Positions 1 to 7,282 of a stretch of DNA of 64,000 nucleotides are shown here, one piece after another. This DNA comes from Taklimakanibacter deserti (GTDB lineage Bacteria; Pseudomonadota; Alphaproteobacteria; Rhizobiales; Aestuariivirgaceae). The stretch spans positions 1 through 64,000 of the forward strand of contig QORU01000023.1 of assembly GCA_003574785.1 (NCBI GenBank), given 5' to 3'. Under the pieces are notes generated by a model. It ran no database searches. It had not been told where the DNA came from and was given only the letters and a program-made list of their open reading frames with translations. Numbering within the stretch: the stretch's first letter is position 1; every line of letters begins with the position of its first letter. Made by a program: the position numbers and the translations under genes.

Positions 1-1
1 T

Positions 2-92
2 GCCACGCGCTACGAAAAGACCGACAGATGCTTTGCTGGCTTCATCAATATCGTCGCAGCCTTCCTCGCATCCAGTGATTGTAAACAAGCCT
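2..92 (+). mobile_element. Possible 3' remnant of an IS5-family transposase gene
   Basis: Frame 2 from the window edge reads ATRYEKTDRCFAGFINIVAA, which resembles the conserved C-terminal end of IS5-family DDE transposases (pattern ATRY-K--R-F-A). It is followed by gattgtaaacaagcc at 77-92, which could be an IS terminal repeat. The frame stays open beyond this without a clear stop, and the rest of the element lies outside the window, so neither boundary nor integrity can be judged. The next gene, an aminotransferase, ends at 125 on the opposite strand. This could also be chance similarity. Confidence 0.35.
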
Positions 93-124
93 TAGCACGG
101 GCCCGCAATCTCAGCCCGAAAGTT

Positions 125-1465
125 TCAGCGCATACCCGCGAGCACCTGGCGGATCGATTTCGCCATCTTGTCGACGATCTCGCCCAACTCGTCCGCCGAG
201 GCGTTATAGGGTGGCGCGAGGATGACGCAATCGCCGGCGATGCCATCGGCATTGCCGCCGACGGGATAGCAAATGAGTCCGTTTTCAAGGGCTTGCTGGC
301 GGATGCGCAGATAGAGCTTGAGCTCGGCGGGGAACGGCGTCTTGGTCTTGCGGTCCTTGACCAGTTCGATCGCCTGGAAGAAGCCGCGGCCGCGGATGTC
401 GCCCACCGCCTCGATGTCGGAGGTTGCGTCCGCCATCATCTTCACGAGCTTCGGGCCCCATTCCATCACCCGCTCGACCAGTTTTTCGCGCGTGACGATC
501 TTCTGGACGGCGACGCCCGCCGCGCAGCAAGCCGTGTGACCGGTGAAAGTGTGGCCGGTCTGCGGCCCGCCATGGACGGGGGCGAAGGCTTGGGCGAGCT
601 TCGTTGAATAGACGGCAGCACCCAGCGGCAGATAACCCGCCGCCAGGCCCTTGGCGACCGACATGATATCGGGCTCGACACCGTCATGGGCGAGCGCCCG
701 CCAGGGGCCGCAGCGGCCGGCGCCCGACATGACCTCATCCGCGATGAGGAGCACGCCATGCCGGTCGCAGATCTCGCGCACGCGCTTGGCATAGCCCGGA
801 GGGGCCGGGACGCAGCCACCGGCGGCGCCGACGACCGGCTCGAAGATGAAGGCCGCGACATTCTGAGCGCCGAGCCGCAGGATCTCGTCCTCGAGTTCCT
901 TGGCGCAGGCCTCGGCGGTGGTTTCGGGCGTGGCGCCCGCCGGCGGGCGATAGACATTGGCGGGCGAGAGCAGCGAGGAGGGAACGAGAGCGCCCTCAAA
1001 GGCCGCACGCCTTTCGAGGAAACCGGAGACGGAGAGCGCGCCTATGGTATTGCCGTGCCAGGACCGTTCGCGTGCGATGAAGCGCCGGCGGCTCATCTCG
1101 CCCTTTGCGGCATGATATTGGAGCGCCAGCTTGAGGCAGCTTTCGACCGCCTCCGACCCGCCGGTGACGAACACCATGTGCTTGAGGCTGCCGCCGCAGT
1201 TCTTCGCGACGATCTCGGTCAGCTCCTCCAGCGCGTCGGTGGTGAAATTGTAGCGATAGCCATGGGCGATGCGCGAAAGCTGGTCGGCGATGGCGGCATT
1301 GACCTCTTCATTGCCATGGCCGATGCAATAGACGGCAGGCCCGCTCGAGCCATCGATATACTGCTTGCCCTGGGCGTCGTGGATATAGCTGCCCTTGGCC
1401 CATTTGGCCTTGGGAAGATTGGCCCCGGCCGTCGTGATGCTCTGGGGAAGTGGCTGCTTGGTCAT
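125..1465 (-). CDS. Class III (omega) PLP-dependent aminotransferase
   Basis: A 446-aa protein of normal length for class III aminotransferases. Visible family features are GGSEAVES (about 102-109) for phosphate binding, the aromatic/His segment SWHGNT (about 135-140), the cofactor-binding Asp in IADEVMSG (D243) and the Schiff-base lysine in SVAKGLAAGY (K272). It would transfer an amino group from an omega-amine or amino acid to a keto acid in the cytoplasm. It is divergent from the HDAC-like deacylase, with about 70 bp between the starts. Nearby ornithine decarboxylase and agmatinase-like genes suggest, by inference only, a diamine or polyamine substrate. The exact substrate cannot be read from sequence; beta-alanine, GABA or putrescine aminotransferases share this architecture. 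Confidence 0.9.
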   Translation of the reverse strand: MTKQPLPQSITTAGANLPKAKWAKGSYIHDAQGKQYIDGSSGPAVYCIGHGNEEVNAAIADQLSRIAHGYRYNFTTDALEELTEIVAKNCGGSLKHMVFVTGGSEAVESCLKLALQYHAAKGEMSRRRFIARERSWHGNTIGALSVSGFLERRAAFEGALVPSSLLSPANVYRPPAGATPETTAEACAKELEDEILRLGAQNVAAFIFEPVVGAAGGCVPAPPGYAKRVREICDRHGVLLIADEVMSGAGRCGPWRALAHDGVEPDIMSVAKGLAAGYLPLGAAVYSTKLAQAFAPVHGGPQTGHTFTGHTACCAAGVAVQKIVTREKLVERVMEWGPKLVKMMADATSDIEAVGDIRGRGFFQAIELVKDRKTKTPFPAELKLYLRIRQQALENGLICYPVGGNADGIAGDCVILAPPYNASADELGEIVDKMAKSIRQVLAGMR

Positions 1466-1536
1466 GCGGAAATCCGTGATCTGGCGTCATCGCCGAGACT
1501 GAGCTACTAGCAGAGCCCTCACCATCAGGGCAAATC

Positions 1537-2568
1537 ATGATCACGGTTTTCGACGACATACAACGTCTGCACAATCCGCCGAGCTTCATCGTCGCCGGCA
1601 AGCCCAAGCCCCTGCCGGAGCGGCCCGAGCGCATCGACATGCTGCTCGAGGGGGTGAAGCGCTCAGGCGGCACCATCGTTGCGCCGCCGGCGATCGGCAA
1701 CGAGACATTGTCGCTCGTCCACGATGCGCGCTATCTCGCTTTCATGGATACGCTGTGGGAGCGCTGGCAGCGTCTGCCCGACGCCGCCGACTATCCGCTG
1801 CCCAACATCCACGCGCTCGGCCGCCCCAGCCTGGCGCCGGTCGGCTATCCCGATTCGGTGGTCGGCCAATGCGGCTATCACCTGGGCGACGGCTCCTGCC
1901 CGATCATGGACAAGACCTGGGAAGCCGCTCGGGCGAGTGCCGCGAGTGCGGCCCATGCCGCGTCCCTGATGCTCGAGGGTGAGCGCATGGTCTATGCGCT
2001 TTGCCGTCCGCCCGGCCATCATGCCGCCTCCGACGTGGCGGCGGGCTTCTGCTATGTCAATAATTCGGGGCTTGCCGCGGAGATCCTCACCCGGGCGGGT
2101 AAGCGGGTGGCGATCCTCGATATCGACGTCCATCACGGCAACGGCACGGAGGCGATCTTCTATGACCGCGCCGACATCCTCACCGTCTCGCTGCATGCCG
2201 ACACGAAGCGCTTCTATCCGTTCTTCTGGGGCTATCCGCAGGAGACCGGGAGAGGCGAGGGCGAAGGCTTCAACCTCAATTTGCCGCTGCCGCGCGGCAC
2301 GAAGATCGACGACTACCGTGCGGCCCTCGCCGAAGCGTTCAAGCGCATCGCGGCATTCCGGCCGACCCTGCTCCTGATCGCCGCGGGGCTCGATATCTCG
2401 ATCGACGATCCCTTCCAGGGCTTTGCCATCACGACTGCGGATTTCGCGACTATCGGCCGTGACATCGCCGCCTTGAAATTGCCGATGCTGGTGGTGCAGG
2501 AGGGCGGCTATCCCTCTGCGAGCCTCGGCGCCAATCTCGCTTCGCTGCTTGAAGGCTTGCGGTCATGA
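1537..2568 (+). CDS. Histone-deacetylase-family hydrolase (acetylpolyamine amidohydrolase-like)
   Basis: A 343-aa zinc-dependent deacetylase fold. RPPGHHA (157-163) carries the tandem catalytic histidines. ILDIDVHHGNGT supplies zinc ligands D197 and H199, and D286 in AAGLDISIDDP is the third ligand. The EGGY motif near 322-325 provides the transition-state tyrosine. Bacterial members remove acetyl groups from acetylpolyamines or related amides. The gene is divergent from the aminotransferase, and its stop overlaps the next start (ATGA), coupling it to a GNAT acetyltransferase gene. The pairing of an acetyltransferase with a deacetylase near ornithine decarboxylase points to polyamine acetylation turnover, but the substrate is inferred. 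Confidence 0.9.
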   Translation: MITVFDDIQRLHNPPSFIVAGKPKPLPERPERIDMLLEGVKRSGGTIVAPPAIGNETLSLVHDARYLAFMDTLWERWQRLPDAADYPLPNIHALGRPSLAPVGYPDSVVGQCGYHLGDGSCPIMDKTWEAARASAASAAHAASLMLEGERMVYALCRPPGHHAASDVAAGFCYVNNSGLAAEILTRAGKRVAILDIDVHHGNGTEAIFYDRADILTVSLHADTKRFYPFFWGYPQETGRGEGEGFNLNLPLPRGTKIDDYRAALAEAFKRIAAFRPTLLLIAAGLDISIDDPFQGFAITTADFATIGRDIAALKLPMLVVQEGGYPSASLGANLASLLEGLRS

Positions 2569-3037
2569 CGCTCACCATCCGGCCGATGCGTGACGGCGAT
2601 GCGCCGCAGGTGGTCGCGATGGTGCGGGGGCTCGCGCGCGACACCGGCGCCGATATCGTTCCCAAGCTCACGCCCGAAAGCCTCATCGGCAATAGCGATC
2701 TGATCGACGTCACCATTGCCGAGGACGAGAAGGGGCTGCTCGGCGCCTGCCTGACGCTTCTCACCTATTCGACCTGGCGCGACGCCAAGGGCCTCTATGT
2801 GGTCGATCTCTTCGTCGATCCCCGGGCCCGCAATGGCGGCATCGGGGTGAAGCTCCTGCGCGAGGCGGCACGCCGCGGCCGCGCCAAGGGCGCTCGCTTC
2901 ATCAAGCTCGAAGTCGATCGCACCAATGGGGTGCCGAGCGCTTCTACGAGCGCCTGGGTTTCGTTCTGAACGACAAGGACCGCCTGTTCGTGCTCGAAGA
3001 CGAGAAGGTGACGGCATTCCTGAAAGGAAGCGATTGA
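2565..3037 (+). pseudogene. GNAT N-acetyltransferase, frameshifted near its C-terminus
   Basis: The ATG overlaps the stop of the upstream deacylase (ATGA). The frame reads a typical GNAT domain with the acetyl-CoA loop region VVDLFVDPRARNGGIGVKLL, then runs through a GGGG tract at 2928-2931 and stops at 2969 with an unrelated tail. Moving to the frame that starts at 2930 restores the classical GNAT end AERFYERLGFVLNDKD and runs to a stop at 3035-3037. One missing G (or two extra) in the G run would explain this. It may be a true pseudogene, a sequencing error or, least likely, a programmed slip. With the shift repaired the protein would be about 157 aa, a normal size. Confidence 0.75.
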
Positions 3038-3042
3038 AAATA

Positions 3043-3067
3043 CCTCTCCCCGCTACGCGGGGAGAGG
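3043..3067. repeat. GC-rich palindromic (REP-like) hairpin
   Basis: A perfect inverted repeat, CCTCTCCCCGC-tac-GCGGGGAGAGG (11-bp stem, 3-nt loop), lies between two convergent acetyltransferase genes. Its arms match the outer arms of the much larger palindromic elements at 14646-14798 and 57578-57856, so it is probably a minimal copy of the same family. It may also act as a transcription terminator, although no T-run follows. Confidence 0.8.
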
Positions 3068-3075
3068 GTTACTTA

Positions 3076-3618
3076 CTACGCTGTCTGGCGCGCTGTTTCG
3101 ATCTCGCCAGCCGGGATCATTCGACCGGCCGCTGAGATCACACCTTCTGCTTCCTTCAGCGCTCCCGCTTCAAGTTCGAGGCCGAGAAAGCGCTCGAGCT
3201 CGACAGGGCCGGGCAGGCTCAAGCCTTCGACGCTTGCGCGCGTGAAGCCGAACCGGCCGTAATAAGGCGCATCACCCACCAGCAGCACGGCCTTGTGGCC
3301 GAGCTTCCTGGCTTCCTCGAGCGCATGGCGCATCAGCTTGGCGCCGATGCCGCGCTTCTGATAGGCGCAGTCGACGGCGAGCGGGCCCAAGAGCAAAGCC
3401 GGGCCGGCGGAGCCTGCGGTGATGTTCCACAGGCGTAGCGTGCCGATGAGGCGGCCCTTGCGGTTGCGCGCCGCAAAAGCGAGGCCATCCGCCGGCAGGC
3501 GGCCGTCGCGCAGGCGCTCGGATGTCTTGCGCCGGCGCTCGGCCTTGCCGAAGGCGCGGTCGAGCAGGACTTCGCGGGCCGGAAGATCGGCTGCAATTTC
3601 GGGCGTGATGGTGACCAT
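3076..3618 (-). CDS. GNAT N-acetyltransferase, YhbS-like
   Basis: About 180 aa. The acetyl-CoA binding core is visible as LLGPLAVDCAYQKRGIGAKL (R/Q-x-x-G-x-G/A loop), followed by GDAPYYGRFGF, typical of the YhbS/YjhB-like GNAT group. It acetylates an unknown cytoplasmic amine. The ATG at 3618 (MVTITPE) has GGAGG five bases upstream. A second ATG four codons further upstream, at 3630, also has GGAGG, so the start is uncertain by four residues. It is convergent with the broken GNAT gene and lies downstream of ornithine decarboxylase on the same strand, 72 bp away, so it could be read from the same transcript. Confidence 0.85.
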   Translation of the reverse strand: MVTITPEIAADLPAREVLLDRAFGKAERRRKTSERLRDGRLPADGLAFAARNRKGRLIGTLRLWNITAGSAGPALLLGPLAVDCAYQKRGIGAKLMRHALEEARKLGHKAVLLVGDAPYYGRFGFTRASVEGLSLPGPVELERFLGLELEAGALKEAEGVISAAGRMIPAGEIETARQTA

Positions 3619-3690
3619 TATGGCCTCCATTTCGCCTCCGGCGCCTGCCTTTCGGGCAGGCGCCTCGGGTCTCAAGGGTGAGTGGAGGGG

Positions 3691-4824
3691 TTAGATGATG
3701 TAGGTCTCGAGCGGCGGGAAGCCGTTGAAGGCGACCGTCGAATAGGTCGTCGTATAGGCGCCCGTATTGTCGATCAGCACCTCGTCACCGACCGTCAAGG
3801 TGAGCGGCAGGTCGTAGGGCGTCTTCTCATAGAGCACATCGGCGCTGTCGCAAGTGGGCCCGGCAATGATGCAGGGACCCATGGCGTCGCCGTCGCGCGC
3901 AGAGAGGATCGGGTAGCGGATCGCCTCTTCCATCGTCTCGGCGAGACCGCCGAACTTGCCGATGTCGAGATAGACCCAGCGGGTCTTGTCCTTGGCATGC
4001 TTCTTCGACACCAGCACGACCTCGGCCTTGATCACGCCGGCATTGCCGACCATGCCGCGGCCCGGCTCGATGATCGTCTCCGGGATGGCATTGCCGAAAT
4101 GCTTGGCGAGCGACTGCTCGATGCCCTGGGCATAGGCGCCGACCGCCGGCACCTCTTTCAGGTAACGGGTCGGGAAGCCGCCGCCGAGATTGACCATCGA
4201 CAGCGTGATGCCGCGCTCGGCGAGCGTGCGGAAGATCTGCGCCGACTGCGCCAAGGCGGAATCCCAGCCTTCGGTCTTCGTCTGCTGCGAGCCGACATGG
4301 AAGGAGACGCCATAGGCATTGAGGCCGAGCTTATGGGCGCGGTCGAGCACGTCGATCGCCATCTCGGCCGAGCAGCCGAATTTGCGCGACAACGGCCAGT
4401 CGGCGCCGTCGCCATCGGTCAGGATGCGGCAGAAGACGCGCGCGGCCGGAGCAGCGCGGGCGACCTTCTCGACTTCCTCGATGGAATCGACGGCATAGAG
4501 CGAAACGCCGAGCTGATGGGCGCGCGCGACATCGCGCTCCTTCTTGATCGTGTTGCCGAAGGAGATGCGCTCAGGCGTGGCGCCGGCGGCAAGCGCCATT
4601 TCGATTTCGGGCACCGAAGCCGTATCGAAGCACGAGCCGAGGTCGGCCAAGAGCGACAGAACTTGCGGCGCCGGATTGGCCTTCACCGCATAGAAAATGC
4701 GGGTGGCCGGCATGGCGCGGGCGAAGCGGAGATAATTGTCACGGATGACCTCGAGATCGACGACGAGGCAGGGGCCTTCGGGTCGTCGGTCGGCGAGAAA
4801 GTCGATCATGCGTTGTGTAGCCAT
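3691..4824 (-). CDS. Ornithine (or ornithine/lysine) decarboxylase, PLP fold-type III
   Basis: A 377-aa alanine-racemase-fold decarboxylase that makes putrescine from ornithine. PLP is held by the lysine in FYAVKANP (K48), His176 in FHVGSQ, the glycine loop NLGGGFP (212-218) and EPGRG (253-257). GPTCDSADV places the catalytic Cys325-Asp326 pair that reaches across the dimer interface. The length fits the short eukaryote-like alphaproteobacterial ODC group. A long structured leader resembling the alphaproteobacterial speF motif lies upstream, indicating RNA-level control. Lysine decarboxylation as a second activity cannot be excluded. It anchors the polyamine theme of the region. Confidence 0.93.
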   Translation of the reverse strand: MATQRMIDFLADRRPEGPCLVVDLEVIRDNYLRFARAMPATRIFYAVKANPAPQVLSLLADLGSCFDTASVPEIEMALAAGATPERISFGNTIKKERDVARAHQLGVSLYAVDSIEEVEKVARAAPAARVFCRILTDGDGADWPLSRKFGCSAEMAIDVLDRAHKLGLNAYGVSFHVGSQQTKTEGWDSALAQSAQIFRTLAERGITLSMVNLGGGFPTRYLKEVPAVGAYAQGIEQSLAKHFGNAIPETIIEPGRGMVGNAGVIKAEVVLVSKKHAKDKTRWVYLDIGKFGGLAETMEEAIRYPILSARDGDAMGPCIIAGPTCDSADVLYEKTPYDLPLTLTVGDEVLIDNTGAYTTTYSTVAFNGFPPLETYII

Positions 4825-5069
4825 AGGCGTAACTCCCCATCAGGGCGCAGTGGATGGCCTTTGAGGTGCGATGGCGCGTCCCGCGATGGAGACGGGAACG
4901 GGCCGGCCGCCTTTCGGGCCGTCGAGTGCGATGATTGTCCGGGCGCAAGCGCCTCGCATTCATCGCGGTTTGTCTGCCTTGGTTTGGAGGGTTATCCCGT
5001 CCGCACTTCTGGCAAGGAAAGTGGTGCCTCTTTAGTAACGCTGACTGTTGGACCAGTCAGTCCGAGACC

Positions 5070-5216
5070 AAAAAAGCCCGCACCGTCGTTGCTTCAAGGC
5101 GTCCGCGGTCTTCTTCCTGACCGCTAGGGATCATGTCCCTAGTACCGTCCCGGAGACCTTCTTGAGGATCCGGGGGACGCCCACAGGCACGTGCGACTTT
5201 GGGCAACCGCGATATG
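5070..5216 (-). promoter_or_regulatory. Structured leader RNA of ornithine decarboxylase (speF-motif candidate)
   Basis: About 245-390 bases upstream of the decarboxylase, the transcribed strand holds stacked hairpins: CTAGGGA-catga-TCCCTAG (5124-5142), GCGGTC-aggaagaa-GACCGC (5105-5124) and a CCGGA/TCCGG pairing around 5148-5178. A six-U run on the transcript (5070-5075) follows a sequence that could pair alternatively with the CCGC of the second hairpin, as in an attenuator. Alphaproteobacteria carry a described conserved leader, the speF motif, in this position, and I infer this is a member. A weak promoter, TTGAAT (5234-5239) with 17-bp spacing to CATATC (5211-5216), would start transcription just upstream. 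The 245 bases between leader and gene show no ORF. Confidence 0.55.
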
Positions 5217-5346
5217 ATAGATTCCGCCGTCGCATTCAAGAAAAAAATTGCCCCAAACCCAAAAATTCACATGGGCCTTCAAAGGGTTCTTTATGGAGTC
5301 TTAATGTTGGCGCTGCGATGCGGCGCGGAGTGTGGCAGCTCTGTGT

Positions 5347-5835
5347 TCAGGCGGCGTCGCAGCCGGCGGAATCGCAGCCCGCTTCGGGCCTCAGGCTGCC
5401 GCCGATGGCGCCGAGCAGCCGCACCAGCTGCTCGAGCTCGCGCTCCTGGAGGCGTGGCGCCACGTGCTCTTCGACCGCGTCGCGCAAAGTCGGCCACATG
5501 CGCTTCTGCAAAGCGCGGCCCTCCGGGGTCAGCGCGATCATCTGGCCGCGCCCGTCGCCGGGGCAGGCGGTGCGCTCGATGAGGCCCGCTTCTTCCATCC
5601 GGTCGAGCAGGCGCGAGAGATTGTACTGGGCGACGAGCAGCTCCTTCTCGAGCTCGACGGGCCTGAGCTTGCGGCCGCCTTCGCGCGAGAGTTCGAGCAG
5701 CACGTCATACCAGGCGATCGGCGGGAACCCTTTGGCCTTCGCCGTCGCCTCGACATTGCGCACGATCTTGTCGCGGGCGCGGATGAGCCTCACCCAGACC
5801 TGCAGGACCTTGTCGATACGCTTCTCTTCGGCCAT
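5347..5835 (-). CDS. MarR-family transcriptional regulator
   Basis: A protein of about 162 aa with the MarR winged-helix layout: an N-terminal dimerisation helix, then a DNA-binding domain with a recognition-helix segment VAQYNLSRLLDRMEEAGLIER and the wing GDGRGQMIALTPEG. The ATG at 5835 is preferred because AGGA lies eight bases upstream; the ATG at 5844 abuts the same AGG. It is divergent from a beta-class glutathione transferase, and the 106-bp gap contains three copies of ATGCA-NN-T(G/A)CAT, likely its operators. MarR proteins usually repress such detoxification genes and themselves until a phenolic or electrophile binds; that role is inferred. Confidence 0.9.
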   Translation of the reverse strand: MAEEKRIDKVLQVWVRLIRARDKIVRNVEATAKAKGFPPIAWYDVLLELSREGGRKLRPVELEKELLVAQYNLSRLLDRMEEAGLIERTACPGDGRGQMIALTPEGRALQKRMWPTLRDAVEEHVAPRLQERELEQLVRLLGAIGGSLRPEAGCDSAGCDAA

Positions 5836-5855
5836 CGCCGCCATCCTGATGATTC

Positions 5856-5915
5856 ATGCAACTACATCTAACTTGACAATAAGATGCATCTGCATTAATG
5901 TCAATGCACTTGCAT
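5856..5915. promoter_or_regulatory. Three MarR operator-like inverted repeats
   Basis: Three 12-bp sites share the pattern ATGCA-N2-TGCAT: 5856-5867 (ATGCAACTACAT, one mismatch), 5884-5895 (ATGCATCTGCAT) and 5904-5915 (ATGCACTTGCAT). Centres are 28 and 20 bp apart. They fill the gap between the divergent marR-type gene and the glutathione transferase gene and would overlap both promoters. A candidate -35, TTGACA, sits at 5874-5879 between sites one and two. Confidence 0.7.
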
Positions 5916-5941
5916 CAACCTGAGTCCCATAGGAGACTAGC

Positions 5942-6556
5942 ATGAAGCTTTATTATTCGCCCGGTGCCTGTTCGCTGGCCCCTCATATCGTGGCGCGCGA
6001 GGCGGGCATCCCCCTCGATCTCGAGAAGGTCGATCTCGCGAACCACAAGCTCGCCGACGGCACCGACTATTATGGTGTCAATCCGCGCGGCTATGTGCCG
6101 GCCATCCGCATCAAGGATGGTGAGCCGGTCCTCACCGAAGCCAATATCGTGGTGCAGTATCTCGCCGACCAGAAGCCCGATGCGGGCCTGATGCCGAAGG
6201 CGGGGACGCCGGAGCGCTACCGCGCCCAGCAGTGGCTGGCTTTCGTCGCGACCGAACTCCACAAGAACTTCTCCTGGCTCTGGTACAAGGACACGCCGGC
6301 CGAGACCAAGACCGCGGTCAAGGACAAGCTCGAGAAGCGCTTCGCCGAGCTCGACAGCCACTTCAAGAGCAACGACTTCCTTCTCGGCAAGACCTTCTCC
6401 GCGGCCGACGCCTATGCCTTCACCATCATCAACTGGGTGAATTTCCTCGGCCTGAACATCAAGAGCTTCCCCAATCTGCAGGCCTTCATGGATCGGGTCG
6501 CCGCCCGTCCCAAGGTCCAGGAAGCGCTCAAGGCCGAAGGTCTCATCGCCGCCTGA
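5942..6556 (+). CDS. Beta-class glutathione S-transferase
   Basis: A 204-aa GST. The N-terminus KLYYSPGACSLAPHIVAREA is diagnostic of the bacterial beta class, with Cys10 as the glutathione-contacting residue, an N-terminal thioredoxin-like domain (about 1-80; the cis-Pro region reads GYVPAI) and an all-helical C-terminal domain (about 88-200). It conjugates or reduces electrophiles with glutathione in the cytoplasm. AGGAG stands just upstream of the ATG. It is divergent from a MarR regulator with three operator-like repeats, and a second GST follows after 17 bases, so the two probably form a small repressible detoxification operon. Confidence 0.92.
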   Translation: MKLYYSPGACSLAPHIVAREAGIPLDLEKVDLANHKLADGTDYYGVNPRGYVPAIRIKDGEPVLTEANIVVQYLADQKPDAGLMPKAGTPERYRAQQWLAFVATELHKNFSWLWYKDTPAETKTAVKDKLEKRFAELDSHFKSNDFLLGKTFSAADAYAFTIINWVNFLGLNIKSFPNLQAFMDRVAARPKVQEALKAEGLIAA

Positions 6557-6573
6557 CGGCAAGGAGGATTGCC

Positions 6574-7242
6574 ATGACCAAGCTGACCCTCATCAGCCAT
6601 GTTCTGTGCCCCTATGTGCAGCGGGCGGTGATCGCGCTCAAGGAGAAGGGTGTCGATTTCGAAAGGATCGACATCGATCTCGGCGACAAGCCGGACTGGT
6701 TCCTGAAGATTTCTCCCCTGGGCAAGGTTCCGGTGCTGAAGGTCGGCGATGACGTAATCTTCGAATCGGCGGTCATTGCCGAGTTCCTCGAGGATACGGT
6801 GTCGCCGCCGCTCCATCCGGCGGATCACGTCAGGCGCGCCGATCACCGCGGCTGGATCGAATTCGCAGGCGTCGTGCTCGCCGACATCTGGGGCTTCTAC
6901 ACCGCGCCCGACGGGCAGACCTTCGAGAAGAAGCGCCAGGAACTCGCCCAGCGCTTCGAGCGGCTGGAAGAGCGGCTGAAGGCCGATCCGTGGTTCGACG
7001 GTGAAACCTTCCACCTGGTCGATGCGGCCTTCGGACCGGTCTTCCGCTATTTCGACGTCTTCGATGCGATCGATGATTTCGGCATCCTCAAGGGCAAGCC
7101 CAGGATCGGGCGCTGGCGCAAGGCGCTGAAGGAGCGTCCTTCGGTCAAGACCGCGGTGGTGCGTGACTATCCGGAGCGGCTCAAGGACTTCATCGTGAAG
7201 CGCAACTCCTATATGTCGGGTCTCATTGCCGAGACGGTGTGA
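6574..7242 (+). CDS. Glutathione S-transferase family protein (CPYV active site)
   Basis: A 222-aa GST whose ATG at 6574 follows AAGGAGG at 6561-6567. The thioredoxin-like domain begins LTLISHVLCPYVQRAVIALK, with a Cys-Pro active site like that of omega-class or DHAR-type GSTs. ISPLGKVPVLK gives the cis-proline and FESAVIAEFLED the glutathione-binding serine region. The C-terminal helical domain ends near 205. A Cys-type active site suggests thiol transfer or deglutathionylation rather than classical conjugation; this is inferred. It is co-directional with the beta-class GST 17 bp upstream and ends before a strong hairpin terminator. Confidence 0.9.
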   Translation: MTKLTLISHVLCPYVQRAVIALKEKGVDFERIDIDLGDKPDWFLKISPLGKVPVLKVGDDVIFESAVIAEFLEDTVSPPLHPADHVRRADHRGWIEFAGVVLADIWGFYTAPDGQTFEKKRQELAQRFERLEERLKADPWFDGETFHLVDAAFGPVFRYFDVFDAIDDFGILKGKPRIGRWRKALKERPSVKTAVVRDYPERLKDFIVKRNSYMSGLIAETV

Positions 7243-7248
7243 AGAGAA

Positions 7249-7272
7249 GACGGCCGCCATGTGGCGGCCGTC
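7249..7272. terminator. Bidirectional hairpin terminator
   Basis: A perfect inverted repeat, GACGGCCGCC-atgt-GGCGGCCGTC (10-bp stem, 4-nt loop), lies in the 40-bp gap between the convergent GST and ureohydrolase genes, where a shared terminator is expected. It has no strong T-run on either side. Confidence 0.75.
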
Positions 7273-7282
7273 CGCTTCAGAG

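Noticed and set aside
3682..5127. 481-aa plus-strand ORF antisense to ornithine decarboxylase
   Set aside because: Its composition is that of a shadow frame in high-GC DNA. The decarboxylase on the other strand has all catalytic residues.
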